Shown: positions 16,936 through 26,362, numbered from the stretch's first letter. The stretch: DNA of 64,000 nt from Oscillospiraceae bacterium (GCA_017432285.1 JAFRJM010000013.1:1-64000); one strand, 5' to 3'. Numbers and translations: made by a program. The notes: generated by a model not told the origin, from the letters alone.

Positions 16936-18555
16936 ATGAGAGATGTCCTTGCATTGACCAAATACGGCAAGATCCGCGGCGACTACTTCGATGGCGTATA
17001 CCGTTTTCTCGGCGTGAGATATGCCAAAGCACCTGTGGGCGAGCTTCGCTTCATGCCTCCGGTTCCCCCGGAAGTAAGCCCCATCATCGTAGACGCTAAG
17101 CACTATACAGACAAATGCTGGCAGACAGATACTCCTAGGATCGAGGTTCCGGAAGTTGCTAACGCCCCTACCAACCTTATCAACCAGGAGCTGGTCACCG
17201 GCAACATGGAGATGGGAAAAGGCCCTCAGTCAGAGGACTGCCTCTCTCTTAATGTTTGGACACCTTCCCTCACCAAGGGACAGAAGCTCCCCGTCATGGT
17301 TTGGTTACACGGTGGCGGAAACGTAGCCGGAACTCCTGAGTGCCCTCATCAGGACGGATTCAACATGGCCAAAAAGAACAATGTGGTCATGGTCAGCGTA
17401 TCACACAGGCTCAACCTCTTTGGCTATATGAATCTTGACTACCTCGGGATCGACAAATACAAGGACACAGTAAATATAGGCAACCTGGACATGGTAGCTG
17501 CTCTGCAGTGGGTCCATGACAACATCGACTGGTTCGGAGGCGACCCCGGCAATGTCACCATCTTCGGAGAATCCGGAGGCGGAGGAAAAGTCGCTCAGCT
17601 CCTCGGTATGCCCTCTGCAAAAGGTCTCTTCCACAAGGCTATCATTCAGAGCGGTGGCTTCCAGGCTTCCGCACCGGAAGAGAATATTGTTGATACAAGA
17701 GCATTCCTTGAGCATCTTCACATCACGAAAGACAACATCGGCGAACTGGAGACGATCCCGCCTCAGGATCTTATCAAAGCTATGCGAGAGATCAATGCCA
17801 CAAGAGAAAACGGCAACTATCTGAGATTCCCCGTCACATTCGATGGCAAAGTCATTGCCTATAACCCGTTCGACGGTGCAGAAGGTTCAGAGTTCTGCAA
17901 GGATATCCCGCTCATCATCTGCTATACGAAACAGGATATGGCTCTTATCGCATTGTTCAACCCTGAACTGTTCGACATCACCGACAAGACCCTTCCCGGA
18001 TGGCTGAAGAGTTCCGGATATACAGAAGAGCAGACAGAGCGCATCATCAGGACATATACGGATATGCTTGAGAAAGGTTCTACCGGCGCCGACAAATTCA
18101 TTGCTCTTCTCAACGACCAGCATCAGCTGATGTTCGTGGAGCAGGTCTCCAAGGCAAAGGAAGGCAAGGGCGGTGCTCCGTTCTACAATGCGGTATTCGC
18201 ATTCGAGAGCCCTGATCCGGTTCAGAAGGCCATTCACGGAACTGACGTGCCTTTCTTCTTCGACAACGCTGAACTGGCTCCTTACCTCTACACAGCAGCC
18301 AACAAGGCAGCTGCATATTCCTGCTCCGATACATGCGGTTCCGCATGGGCAGCATTCGCTTATGACGGCAACAACCCGACCGGACGTTCTATGCCCAAGT
18401 GGCTGCCGTACGATCAGACGAACCGCTACTCGATGCACTTCAAAGCCGAGAGCGAACTGATCTCGGATTATCACGGTGAAGGTAGAAAGATCCTTGAGGA
18501 GCTCAAGGGTGCAAACCTCCCGGGATTCGGAAGCGTAAACAAACCTGAAGAATAA
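16936..18555 (+). CDS. type-B carboxylesterase (pnb-esterase-like)
   Basis: A 539-residue carboxylesterase paralogous to the 6260 gene. The nucleophile is S213 in GESGGGG, the oxyanion hole is WLHGGGN, and the catalytic His is in IHGTDVPFFF. The usual DEG acid motif is replaced by YTKQDMA. There is no signal peptide. ATG 16936 follows AAAAGGAG. It is bounded by an operator-rich upstream region and a strong bidirectional terminator, so it is monocistronic. The two esterases have separate controls and probably different substrates. Confidence 0.86.
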   Translation: MRDVLALTKYGKIRGDYFDGVYRFLGVRYAKAPVGELRFMPPVPPEVSPIIVDAKHYTDKCWQTDTPRIEVPEVANAPTNLINQELVTGNMEMGKGPQSEDCLSLNVWTPSLTKGQKLPVMVWLHGGGNVAGTPECPHQDGFNMAKKNNVVMVSVSHRLNLFGYMNLDYLGIDKYKDTVNIGNLDMVAALQWVHDNIDWFGGDPGNVTIFGESGGGGKVAQLLGMPSAKGLFHKAIIQSGGFQASAPEENIVDTRAFLEHLHITKDNIGELETIPPQDLIKAMREINATRENGNYLRFPVTFDGKVIAYNPFDGAEGSEFCKDIPLIICYTKQDMALIALFNPELFDITDKTLPGWLKSSGYTEEQTERIIRTYTDMLEKGSTGADKFIALLNDQHQLMFVEQVSKAKEGKGGAPFYNAVFAFESPDPVQKAIHGTDVPFFFDNAELAPYLYTAANKAAAYSCSDTCGSAWAAFAYDGNNPTGRSMPKWLPYDQTNRYSMHFKAESELISDYHGEGRKILEELKGANLPGFGSVNKPEE

Positions 18556-18576
18556 ATATTTTCTCTCCTAATATAT

Positions 18577-18623
18577 AAGTTAAGAGGAAGTGTCGTCATT
18601 CGTCACTTCCTCTTAACTTTTTA
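18577..18623. terminator. bidirectional rho-independent terminator
   Basis: A 16-bp perfect stem (18577-18592 with 18604-18619) followed by TTTTTAT separates the convergent esterase and EamA genes. Confidence 0.92.
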
Positions 18624-18637
18624 TCCAGTTTAAACTG

Positions 18638-19501
18638 CTATTTCTTAATGTGGATATATGGAAGGATCATACTCGACAGTACCAGAAGCAAACCTATCAC
18701 TCCCAGCACCCCTATCTTTTCATCCAGTATGATGACTCCCATCAGCACTGCAACTGCCGGATTGACCGCACAGATGATCCCCGCCCTCTCAACAGATATG
18801 TGGCTCTGGGCATACGGTGTTAGAGTATACCCGAAACATGTACAGATGATCACCAGATACAGGAACATGAGCCATTCAGATGTCCCTGAGGGAAAAGTGA
18901 TCTTTTCTGTTGCCATGGCAAATACAAGCGACAGACTGCCCATCGTGAGCAGCTGGACCATACCAATAGCGAAAGCATCTGTCTCAGGTGTCGTTACCTT
19001 GTCCGTGAGCACTATCTCCAGGGCATACAGGAATGCAGCAAGCAGGCTCATCCATATGCTTCCCTTTACGGCTCCGTTCTGAAACCCAAGGCACAATATT
19101 CCCAGAAATGCCAGTCCTGTGCCTACAGCAGTATTAATCCCGAACATCTTCCTTGTGATAATTGAGTTCATTATCGGCACAAGGATTATTGCAACGTGCT
19201 GCACAGTGGACACCAGAGATGTGTCCGCGGTCTTGGTTGCCAGCAGTTCTGTTACCATGACGAGGAAGAATGCAACACCGATGACGATTCCGCCTTTCAG
19301 ACTTGCTTTATTGATCCCGACTATCCTTTTGGGAAAGAGAATGATCAGTATCATCGCTGCTGCAAGGAACCGCAGCGCCAGCATAGTCATAACTCCCATA
19401 CTGCCAAGGAGGATCTTGTTGAACACGAAAGATGAGGCGCGTGCTGCTACTAGAATTGCAAACAATATTTCAAATTTATAGTTTTTCAGAGAGTTGTTCA
19501 T
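18638..19501 (-). CDS. EamA-family (DMT) transporter
   Basis: A 287-residue drug/metabolite transporter with ten predicted membrane segments and two EamA repeats (halves about 8-140 and 150-285). It is an exporter or importer of a small metabolite; the substrate is unknown. It lies 23 bp after the nucleoside-phosphorylase gene on the same strand, so the two are probably co-transcribed, and a nucleoside or base is a possible substrate. No clear ribosome binding site precedes the ATG. Confidence 0.83.
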   Translation of the reverse strand: MNNSLKNYKFEILFAILVAARASSFVFNKILLGSMGVMTMLALRFLAAAMILIILFPKRIVGINKASLKGGIVIGVAFFLVMVTELLATKTADTSLVSTVQHVAIILVPIMNSIITRKMFGINTAVGTGLAFLGILCLGFQNGAVKGSIWMSLLAAFLYALEIVLTDKVTTPETDAFAIGMVQLLTMGSLSLVFAMATEKITFPSGTSEWLMFLYLVIICTCFGYTLTPYAQSHISVERAGIICAVNPAVAVLMGVIILDEKIGVLGVIGLLLVLSSMILPYIHIKK

Positions 19502-19524
19502 TTTTGCTAGGGTCTGACTAAGGT

Positions 19525-20337
19525 TCAGGGCTGTTTCGGATATCCTTTCTTCTGATCCATCTCATACAGGATCCTTATTGCTTCACATCCTGCGTGGGTC
19601 ATGTTGGCTATCCACTGCTCAGAGTGGTCGAATCCGGCCTGCGGATCGAAGTGCCCGGTATCTCCGGTTACTTCCAGCATGTTATCAAGGACGGTGGCAA
19701 TACCTCCTGCCCTGAGTCCCCACAGCCTTGCGAGAACAAAGATGACGCTGGCTTCCATCTCGGCAGCCACTACATTCATGGCTTTGAGGTCCTCGAAGTG
19801 ATGCTTCCACTCTGAGATCCAATAGTTGTTGAAAGATGAGCCTGGTCTCGGGTGTCTTGCATAGAACGTGTCTGCTGAACGTGTAACACCAAGGTGATAG
19901 GTAAGCCCGAGGCCTTCGCAGGCTTCGATACATGCCGTTACGCAGTCGTGATCTGCAACTGCAGGATACTCTATTGGAGCGTATGACGGAGATGTTCCCT
20001 CCAGACGCATCGCAGAATCAAATACCGCTATGTCACCGTTTTTGACATAATCCTGAAGAGTCCCGCATGTTCCTATACGGATGAACGTGTGCACACCAAG
20101 ACGGGCAAGCTCTTCCATCCCTATTGCCACAGACGGACAGCCCATACCTGTACTCATACAGGAGATTGGCACTCCCTTGTATACACCGGTGAATGTCCTG
20201 TACTCACGGTTGAACATAACTTCGTGCGCTTCGTCCCAGAACGATGCTACGATAGGTACTCTTCCCGGATCTCCGGGCAAAAGGACATAAGGGGCTATAT
20301 CCCCTTCTTTAAGCTGAACATGATACTGCAGTGACAT
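19525..20337 (-). CDS. nucleoside phosphorylase (uridine/purine phosphorylase-like)
   Basis: A 270-residue protein of the PNP/UDP phosphorylase family. It has the phosphate-loop LLPGDPGRV, IRIGTCGTL, and the substrate-binding VVAAEMEAS. It catalyses reversible phosphorolysis of a nucleoside to base and (deoxy)ribose-1-phosphate in the cytosol. The overall pattern is closer to uridine phosphorylase than to hexameric PNP, but base specificity cannot be settled by eye. ATG 20337 follows GGAGGAAG. Confidence 0.85.
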   Translation of the reverse strand: MSLQYHVQLKEGDIAPYVLLPGDPGRVPIVASFWDEAHEVMFNREYRTFTGVYKGVPISCMSTGMGCPSVAIGMEELARLGVHTFIRIGTCGTLQDYVKNGDIAVFDSAMRLEGTSPSYAPIEYPAVADHDCVTACIEACEGLGLTYHLGVTRSADTFYARHPRPGSSFNNYWISEWKHHFEDLKAMNVVAAEMEASVIFVLARLWGLRAGGIATVLDNMLEVTGDTGHFDPQAGFDHSEQWIANMTHAGCEAIRILYEMDQKKGYPKQP

Positions 20338-20469
20338 GTTTTCTTCCTCCGCTCAATATTTCTGTATTAATTATACGATACAGTGTCTTTTCGGAGAATA
20401 GCCAAAATAATGCCGCAAATGTATAATATAGTTAGTTCAAAAGTATTCTTTGTTTTTCTGAGGTGAAGA

Positions 20470-20910
20470 ATGCCATATTGTATGCATTGCGGTCATCAGC
20501 TTCCCGATGACGCTTTATTCTGTGACAACTGCGGAGCCAAAGTTATCAGCATTCAGGAGATCGATCCGTCCGGCATGGGGACAGCGCGCTTTACCAGGAC
20601 CTACACACTGAGTGAAGCGGCGCAGATAGCAGCTGAAAGAAACCGGGATCAGGAATGGAGTTACTGGGATACGCCGGATAATTTTACATACAGTACCGCA
20701 AGACTTACAAAGTTCTGCAATAAAGAAGACAGACGCCTTGGTGATGATCCGGATCGGCCGTATTACTTTATCTCTACAGGCGGAGCCATAGGTCAGCTAT
20801 TCATTGATCAGGGATCCGAAGTATTCGAATGGATCTTCTTCACGCCTGCAGATAATCCTGATACCCTCCCGGATACATTGACGGAATATAATCATTATTG
20901 TTTTGAATAA
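20470..20910 (+). CDS. small soluble zinc-ribbon protein
   Basis: A 146-residue protein. The N-terminal zinc ribbon (C4, C7, C18, C21) is nearly identical to that of the next gene (PDDALFCDNCG). The remaining 115 residues have no membrane segment and no family I recognise. ATG 20470 follows GAGGTGAAG. It lies 11 bp before the next zinc-ribbon gene and is co-transcribed with it. Confidence 0.7.
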   Translation: MPYCMHCGHQLPDDALFCDNCGAKVISIQEIDPSGMGTARFTRTYTLSEAAQIAAERNRDQEWSYWDTPDNFTYSTARLTKFCNKEDRRLGDDPDRPYYFISTGGAIGQLFIDQGSEVFEWIFFTPADNPDTLPDTLTEYNHYCFE

Positions 20911-20921
20911 GGAGATAGAGC

Positions 20922-21821
20922 ATGGCAATATATTGCACAAATTGCGGAAAACAGCTCCCTGACGATGCCCTGTTCTGTGATAACTGCGGCACCAGAGTCG
21001 GAGCGCCTCAATATAACAACAATTATCAGCAATACCCACAGTATCAGCAGCCGATACAGAACCAGTTCCAGGGAATGCAGACTGTTCAACCGTACCAGAA
21101 TGATCCTTTCCCGACAAAAAAGAAACAGAGCTCATTCCTTGGAAAAGTATTGAAATTCTTTGTCGCTCTTGCTGTCGTCTTTGCTCTTGTATTCGGAGCC
21201 ATAGTATTCCTGGAAAAGGTCTATCACCGCACTCCTCCGGCAACTGATCCACAGTCCAATGTCCAGCCCGGTACTTCAGGATCTTCTTCCGATAAGCCTG
21301 CTTCTTCAGATACTTCTCCCTCCCCGTCAGGGCAGACACCTGCGGATGACGTCCCGCAGGGGATCCTGACACCGGACGGAGATGCATGGTTCGATGATTT
21401 CCTTTTCTATGAGAATGATGTCTACGACAACGGCATACCGGACGGGGCAGCACTGCAGTCCGCAGGATATATCAGCGGACAGTGGAAATACTGCATGACG
21501 TTCAACAGAACTATTCCGGGTGAAGAGCGCATAGACGAAGTTGGACTTGCTGAGATCTCATTTACAGAGGATACCGCTACGCTTATCCTGCACCCGCAGT
21601 ACATCAGGTACGGCACACATGTAGATCCTGAGACAGATGAGGAAGTGGGTTATGAACCGTTCACTGGTACATGGGATAACGAATACATCGATCTTATGGG
21701 TAACGGCTCATCTGTTGGACTGGGTCCGTATTATTCTTACAATGGAAAAGATTACGTGCTAGGCAATATCGTAGTCAAACAATCCGGCCTGTTCGGCGAC
21801 CTGCTGCTCGTGAGACCATAG
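20922..21821 (+). CDS. zinc-ribbon membrane-anchored protein
   Basis: A 299-residue protein. N-terminal zinc ribbon (C5, C8, C19, C22), then a Gln/Tyr-rich linker, one transmembrane segment (about 72-92), a Ser/Pro/Thr-rich stalk (about 105-140) and an exported beta-rich domain. It has the same layout as the 8866 protein on a smaller scale. ATG 20922 follows AAGGAGAT. A terminator follows. Confidence 0.72.
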   Translation: MAIYCTNCGKQLPDDALFCDNCGTRVGAPQYNNNYQQYPQYQQPIQNQFQGMQTVQPYQNDPFPTKKKQSSFLGKVLKFFVALAVVFALVFGAIVFLEKVYHRTPPATDPQSNVQPGTSGSSSDKPASSDTSPSPSGQTPADDVPQGILTPDGDAWFDDFLFYENDVYDNGIPDGAALQSAGYISGQWKYCMTFNRTIPGEERIDEVGLAEISFTEDTATLILHPQYIRYGTHVDPETDEEVGYEPFTGTWDNEYIDLMGNGSSVGLGPYYSYNGKDYVLGNIVVKQSGLFGDLLLVRP

Positions 21822-21845
21822 ACCGATTAAAACCGGACAAATTTA

Positions 21846-21886
21846 AAACAGCGTTTGAATCATGCTCAAACGCTGTTTGTTATTTA
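21846..21886. terminator. rho-independent terminator
   Basis: A 13-bp perfect stem (21846-21858 with 21866-21878) is followed by a T-rich tract. It separates the convergent zinc-ribbon and MgtC genes. Confidence 0.9.
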
Positions 21887-21897
21887 TTATCGACGCG

Positions 21898-22599
21898 TCA
21901 TTTGATCTGTTCTATCTCAAGCACCTGTTCGACGCCTTCCACACTTGCTATCTGACTGTATATCTTTTCTTTGTCGCTGTCTGACCTTATTTTCAGATGG
22001 ACCTGGGAAAGATAATAGGGCTCTCCATCCACTTCAGTAAATATCATCTTCAGATTGGAAATTGAGACATGATGGTCCTTTAGCACGCGCATGACTTTTG
22101 CCATTGTATCCTTGTCTCTTGTCAGGACTTCCACATTGTAGACAGGCTCATGAGTGATCAGCCCCCTGAAGAATCCTGCACTGAGCTCAGAAAACAGTAT
22201 CAGTGCGCCGGCAAGAAAAGCTCCTTCATAAAATCCAAGACCGGCAGCGATACCGACAATACCGGATGCCCACAGACCGGCGGCCGTAGTAAGTCCTTTA
22301 ACGTTATAGCTCTTTGTCACGACGATCGTTCCCACACCCAGGAAAGACAATCCGGAAATAACTGCAGCACTGATCCTGGTGATGTCTGACGGCATATCCG
22401 TTGCTAACTGTATAAACAGTCCCGTCATCGAAGCTATTGCCGCTCCCGTTGCTACAAGCATATGCGTGCGGACTCCTGCAGGTTTGTTCTTATGAGACCT
22501 CTCCAGTCCCACAGCAGCGCCGATCAACACAGCAGTAAACAGTTTTATGATGACCGAAAGTGTATCAACACCTCTGAAAGGATCCAAAAAATGAAGCAT
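21898..22599 (-). CDS. MgtC/SapB-family membrane protein (second copy)
   Basis: A 233-residue protein. Four to five membrane segments in the first 140 residues include the family signature VGLERSHKNKPAGVRTHML. A cytoplasmic C-terminal ACT-like domain (about 150-233) follows. MgtC proteins support survival in low magnesium or host cells in several bacteria; the molecular activity is unsettled. It lies 13 bp after a second mgtC-type gene. ATG 22599 follows AAGGAGGG. Confidence 0.88.
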   Translation of the reverse strand: MLHFLDPFRGVDTLSVIIKLFTAVLIGAAVGLERSHKNKPAGVRTHMLVATGAAIASMTGLFIQLATDMPSDITRISAAVISGLSFLGVGTIVVTKSYNVKGLTTAAGLWASGIVGIAAGLGFYEGAFLAGALILFSELSAGFFRGLITHEPVYNVEVLTRDKDTMAKVMRVLKDHHVSISNLKMIFTEVDGEPYYLSQVHLKIRSDSDKEKIYSQIASVEGVEQVLEIEQIK

Positions 22600-22612
22600 A
22601 TTGTATCCCTCC

Positions 22613-23323
22613 TTAAGCTATAAGTTCCTGCACGGATTCAACACACGGCATCTGTGCGATCGCTGTGAGAAACAGTGAATGTGATGTGTTTTCCTTAGGA
22701 AGCTTCGTCCAGATAACGGCAGATCTGATATTGCCCTCACCGGTTTCCTCCAGATCGAACTCATATATCTCAGCGCCGTAATTGCGGATAGCTTCTGTAA
22801 TCGTATCCAGATCAAGGATGTCCTCAAAACTGACCACCATCGTGAGATTCCTTGTCCTTCTCTTGAAAGCACCTTCGAAGTGGCCCATCATGTCAAACAC
22901 AATGATGAGCATGACAAAAGCTCCGATCACAGCAGCATAGAACCCTGCTCCGATAGCGATGCCCATGCAGACATCCACGAAAACGCCTATAGCTGTCGTC
23001 AGACCTGTGATCTGCTGATGCGCTGCTCGAACTATACTGCCGGCAGCCAGAAATCCGATACCGCTGAGAACTGCTGCAGCATATCTTGAACCATCGAATT
23101 TTAAAGACTCCCCTTCAGCCCATACTGCCGTTAACATCTCATAAACATAGTAAGATGTCAGCGTTGCAAGAGCTGCTGCAACACAGCAGATAGTGTATGT
23201 ACGCAGACCTGCCGGCTGGTCTTTTTTGGATCTCTCAAACCCGATCAGTCCCCCGCATAAAGCAGCAAGCAGTAGCCGGAAGACGACTGACAGAAAACTG
23301 AATGCATCAAAGGATCCGACCAT
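22613..23323 (-). CDS. MgtC/SapB-family membrane protein (first copy)
   Basis: A 236-residue paralogue of the following gene with the same layout: membrane half with IGFERSKKDQPAGLRTYT, then a C-terminal ACT-like domain. The ATG at 23323 is preferred (GAGGAG upstream); a longer frame to 23386 would overlap the CPBP gene. It is 10 bp downstream of the CPBP protease gene. The pair are diverged, suggesting they may form a heteromer or have distinct signals. Confidence 0.87.
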   Translation of the reverse strand: MVGSFDAFSFLSVVFRLLLAALCGGLIGFERSKKDQPAGLRTYTICCVAAALATLTSYYVYEMLTAVWAEGESLKFDGSRYAAAVLSGIGFLAAGSIVRAAHQQITGLTTAIGVFVDVCMGIAIGAGFYAAVIGAFVMLIIVFDMMGHFEGAFKRRTRNLTMVVSFEDILDLDTITEAIRNYGAEIYEFDLEETGEGNIRSAVIWTKLPKENTSHSLFLTAIAQMPCVESVQELIA

Positions 23324-23333
23324 TGTAAACTCC

Positions 23334-24302
23334 TCACTCCGCAACCGGCATCTCAGCTTCCTGATCTGCCGCCTGCATTTTCTCATAGCTTAAACCCAGC
23401 TCACGGAGCCTTCCCTCTTTGTATGCGTAATATAGGAAGAGAGCCATGAGAGCCAGATTTATGAAAGTGGCAGGGAGACTTCCCTCAACACCGAATTCCG
23501 GATCATAGATCAGCGGGTCGCTGGCATTTGCCGCTTCAAGACGGAAAACCGATACTCTGGAAACCAATCCGCTGTTCGGAAGTCCGAACAGGAGGTTCTG
23601 AGTAAAGTTCCACGCTGTGTGTGCCCCCATAGCATACCAGATGCTGTCTGTCTGCCAGGCTACGACAGAATATGCTACTCCGACAACGAAGATGTTGATT
23701 ATAGGCAGAGCAGATACACCGGGGTTCGCCAGGTGAAAAGAAGCGAACAGTCCGCCGTTGATCACCATGGCCAACCACAGCGGATAATGAACATGTATCC
23801 TTTCCATCAGGAAACCTCTTGTCCAAACCTCTTCCGTTGAACTCTGAATAAACACACAGATAAAGGCAAACAGATAGAACGGGATATCAGCGATATCAAA
23901 GTCCAGACTGAGCTTGATATCTCCTGCAATCAGCGCTATTACAACACAGAAAGCGTTTGTCAGGAACCCTGCAAGGAATCCCCTTAATAGTTTGCTCGGT
24001 TTGTTTCCTCTCTGACCGGGCAAAAAGGAGCGGTGTATAAATCTGTTCTTCTTCGTTATGCCTGTGTAGAAAAAAGCATAAATAAACAAAGGAAAGAACG
24101 ATACAAAGTATGAAGAAAGCACGAACACTACCGCATCCGGCATATCAGGATACGAAACGATCTTATCAAACAGATTATAGAAAAGTGATGTAAGCACACC
24201 CGAACCAACAACTAAGAATTGTATGAACATTACACCAAGGATCCATATGATCCTGTTGCTAAGTTCTGTGCCAAATACTTTTTTCTGCCCAAGACGAAAC
24301 AT
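23334..24302 (-). CDS. CPBP-family intramembrane glutamic protease
   Basis: A 322-residue protein with about eight membrane segments. All three CPBP/Abi motifs are present: EEVWTR (EExxxR), FASFHLA (FxxxH) and HTAWN (HxxxN). The family includes CAAX-type endopeptidases and bacteriocin self-immunity proteins. First gene of a three-gene operon with two MgtC proteins. ATG 24302 follows GAAGG. Its substrate is unknown. Confidence 0.87.
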   Translation of the reverse strand: MFRLGQKKVFGTELSNRIIWILGVMFIQFLVVGSGVLTSLFYNLFDKIVSYPDMPDAVVFVLSSYFVSFFPLFIYAFFYTGITKKNRFIHRSFLPGQRGNKPSKLLRGFLAGFLTNAFCVVIALIAGDIKLSLDFDIADIPFYLFAFICVFIQSSTEEVWTRGFLMERIHVHYPLWLAMVINGGLFASFHLANPGVSALPIINIFVVGVAYSVVAWQTDSIWYAMGAHTAWNFTQNLLFGLPNSGLVSRVSVFRLEAANASDPLIYDPEFGVEGSLPATFINLALMALFLYYAYKEGRLRELGLSYEKMQAADQEAEMPVAE

Positions 24303-24437
24303 CCGGTTACCTTCTTTCGAGCATAAACGCTACTTGTTTGTTTTTTAATTATACTAATTTAGCAGACGGTATAACAACACAAATTACTGCCTGCACAATC
24401 GTGTTATAATGGGAAAAACTGCATTGGAGAAAAGATT

Positions 24438-25151
24438 ATGGATTTTTATACCGAATATGTGGAGCCTATGCTCCGCAAAGCAGCAAAAAAGATCGAAGAG
24501 ACACCTGCAATGCAGGCTATCGTGAACGGCACCATGACTAAGGACCAGTTCAGGTATTATTATCTGCAGGATCATGCGTATCTCTGTGACTACATCCGTT
24601 CCTGGGCAACTGCTCTCGCAAAAACAGACAGTTATCAGGAGATCGGAGATCTTCTGACGATCATTAACGACGTATATACTGCCCTCACCGCGTACAGAAA
24701 GGAATGGGGCATTGAGCTGGGACTCACGGAAGAAGAGATGGATAATGTCATCATGGGTGAAGGCAAAAGGAGCTATACCGCATATCTGTCCCATATCGCC
24801 CACACATGCGACGTTGCAGGTCTCGCGTGCGCTGTCTTCCCCTGCGGAATGATGTACACATATTTCGCCGAGGATCTGCTCCCGACATGCAAACTGGATC
24901 ATGACGATTTCTGCTACCGTTGGCTTGCGTACTTCACAACAGATTCCTACAAAACAGAAGCCAGGAACAAGAAAGCTGTCATCAATACATTCTGTGAAGA
25001 TAAGTCTGAGCGCGAACGCAAAAAGCTTCTGGAGATCATCGCATATTCCTGCAACTATGAGATCTGGCAGTGGACAGACGCATACTGGAACAACACTACG
25101 TGGGCCCTGGATGAGATATTCCCTAAACGCAGTTCCGGGTCCAATGAATGA
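24438..25151 (+). CDS. tenA: TenA-family protein (thiaminase II type)
   Basis: A 237-residue all-helical TenA/THI-4 family protein. Residues matching the Bacillus TenA active site are present: D45 and Y48 (LQDHAYL), Y113, C136 (FPCGMMY), Y140, and the late Glu in CNYEIWQW. The family hydrolyses aminopyrimidine precursors in thiamin salvage. No other thiamin gene is in the window, so this assignment of pathway is from the family only. It is monocistronic, with TATAAT near 24408 and a strong terminator behind it. A paralogue lies at 57725. Confidence 0.85.
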   Translation: MDFYTEYVEPMLRKAAKKIEETPAMQAIVNGTMTKDQFRYYYLQDHAYLCDYIRSWATALAKTDSYQEIGDLLTIINDVYTALTAYRKEWGIELGLTEEEMDNVIMGEGKRSYTAYLSHIAHTCDVAGLACAVFPCGMMYTYFAEDLLPTCKLDHDDFCYRWLAYFTTDSYKTEARNKKAVINTFCEDKSERERKKLLEIIAYSCNYEIWQWTDAYWNNTTWALDEIFPKRSSGSNE

Positions 25152-25169
25152 TCTTTATACCCAGATAGA

Positions 25170-25206
25170 AATGGCCTGATGCACATCGCATCAGGCCATT
25201 ATTGTT
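25170..25206. terminator. bidirectional rho-independent terminator
   Basis: A 13-bp perfect stem (25170-25182 with 25188-25200) followed by ATTGTTTTC separates convergent tenA and EamA genes. Confidence 0.9.
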
Positions 25207-25216
25207 TTCTCTTTAA

Positions 25217-26089
25217 TCATACAGTTTCTTTTTTCTCATACTGTGCCACCAGCACACCGATGAATATCAGGATACATCCGAAGACTTCCCTTATTGTAAG
25301 AGTCTCTTTAAGGAACAGCACCCCGAAAATGGCTCCAAAGACCGATTCAAGGCCCATCAGTACTGATGCAAGCTGAGCTCCGACCAGCGTCTGTCCCATC
25401 AGGGCACATGTATCTGCAACGCTTCCTGCCACTACTCCAGCAAACAGGATAGGAAGGATAGCTCCGGCCAGCTGAGTCGTGGTCGGTATGTCTCCAGCAA
25501 TAATCATGAGAACAAGAGACGTGACACAGACTGTCATTTCGGTAAATAGAGAATGTACCAGGGGGTATCCGTTATCTCCTACACCTTCAATGACGTGGTT
25601 CTGTACGGCAAAAGATATGGCACAAAGAAAAATAAGGATATCTCCTCTGGCTAGAGTGAAATCACCAGTTACACAAAGAAAATATGATCCCACCAATGCT
25701 ATGGCTACTGCGACCCATATCTGGGCTCTTACTTTTTTTCTCAGAAGGACTCCAAGAACAGGCGTAAAGACGATATACAGGGAGGAGATGAACGCTCCTT
25801 TTCCTGCCGTAGTTTCAGCCAGTCCCATGGACTGAAGGATCATCGAAACCGCCATGGGCAGTCCGCACAGGAACCCTGTATATGCGCATCTTTTCCAGAT
25901 AGATTTTCCTTCACCTGAAAGAGGAACGCTCCTCAATGCCAGCGGCAGAAGGATAAGTGTTGCTACTATATAACGCCCGCACGTCATGGCAAACGGCTGG
26001 ATATGCTTAAGTCCAAAACTCTGTGCGATATATCCCGCTCCCCAGCATACCGCGGCGATAAGTAAACAGATTATACCTTTTTTTCTCAT
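25217..26089 (-). CDS. EamA-family (DMT) transporter
   Basis: A 290-residue transporter with ten membrane segments in two EamA repeats (GLKHIQPFAMTCGRYIVATL is typical of the first). It is only distantly related to the EamA gene at 18638. Substrate unknown. ATG 26089 follows CGGAGC. The small gene at 26114 lies 24 bp upstream on the same strand and may be co-transcribed. Confidence 0.83.
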   Translation of the reverse strand: MRKKGIICLLIAAVCWGAGYIAQSFGLKHIQPFAMTCGRYIVATLILLPLALRSVPLSGEGKSIWKRCAYTGFLCGLPMAVSMILQSMGLAETTAGKGAFISSLYIVFTPVLGVLLRKKVRAQIWVAVAIALVGSYFLCVTGDFTLARGDILIFLCAISFAVQNHVIEGVGDNGYPLVHSLFTEMTVCVTSLVLMIIAGDIPTTTQLAGAILPILFAGVVAGSVADTCALMGQTLVGAQLASVLMGLESVFGAIFGVLFLKETLTIREVFGCILIFIGVLVAQYEKKETV

Positions 26090-26113
26090 TGATGCTCCGT
26101 TTCGTTTTTGCTC

Positions 26114-26314
26114 TCAGTCGTCATCCAGGATCTCGTCATAGAATATCATCTCCTCCAGTGAGAAACCTTCGTCATCGTTATCCTGTTCTCTTTTCCATTT
26201 CAGGTAGGTGTCTTTGTCCACCTCAACAGTACGCTCTTCGTATACGGTTCTCCTCCCGAAAAGCGTTTTCTTTTCCACCGGAACCCTGATCTGTATCCTG
26301 TATTTTTTTGCCAT
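26114..26314 (-). CDS. small acidic/basic hypothetical protein
   Basis: A 66-residue protein. A basic N-terminal half (MAKKYRIQIRVPVEKK) is followed by a very acidic C terminus ending in EILDDD. ATG 26314 is chosen because AGGGGAAG precedes it; an upstream in-frame ATG at 26353 lacks one. No family recognised. It sits between the alpha/beta-hydrolase and EamA genes in the same direction. Confidence 0.6.
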   Translation of the reverse strand: MAKKYRIQIRVPVEKKTLFGRRTVYEERTVEVDKDTYLKWKREQDNDDEGFSLEEMIFYDEILDDD

Positions 26315-26362
26315 TTGTCTTCCCCTAAAAAGGTTAAGTTGGTTTGAATACAATATGTTATG

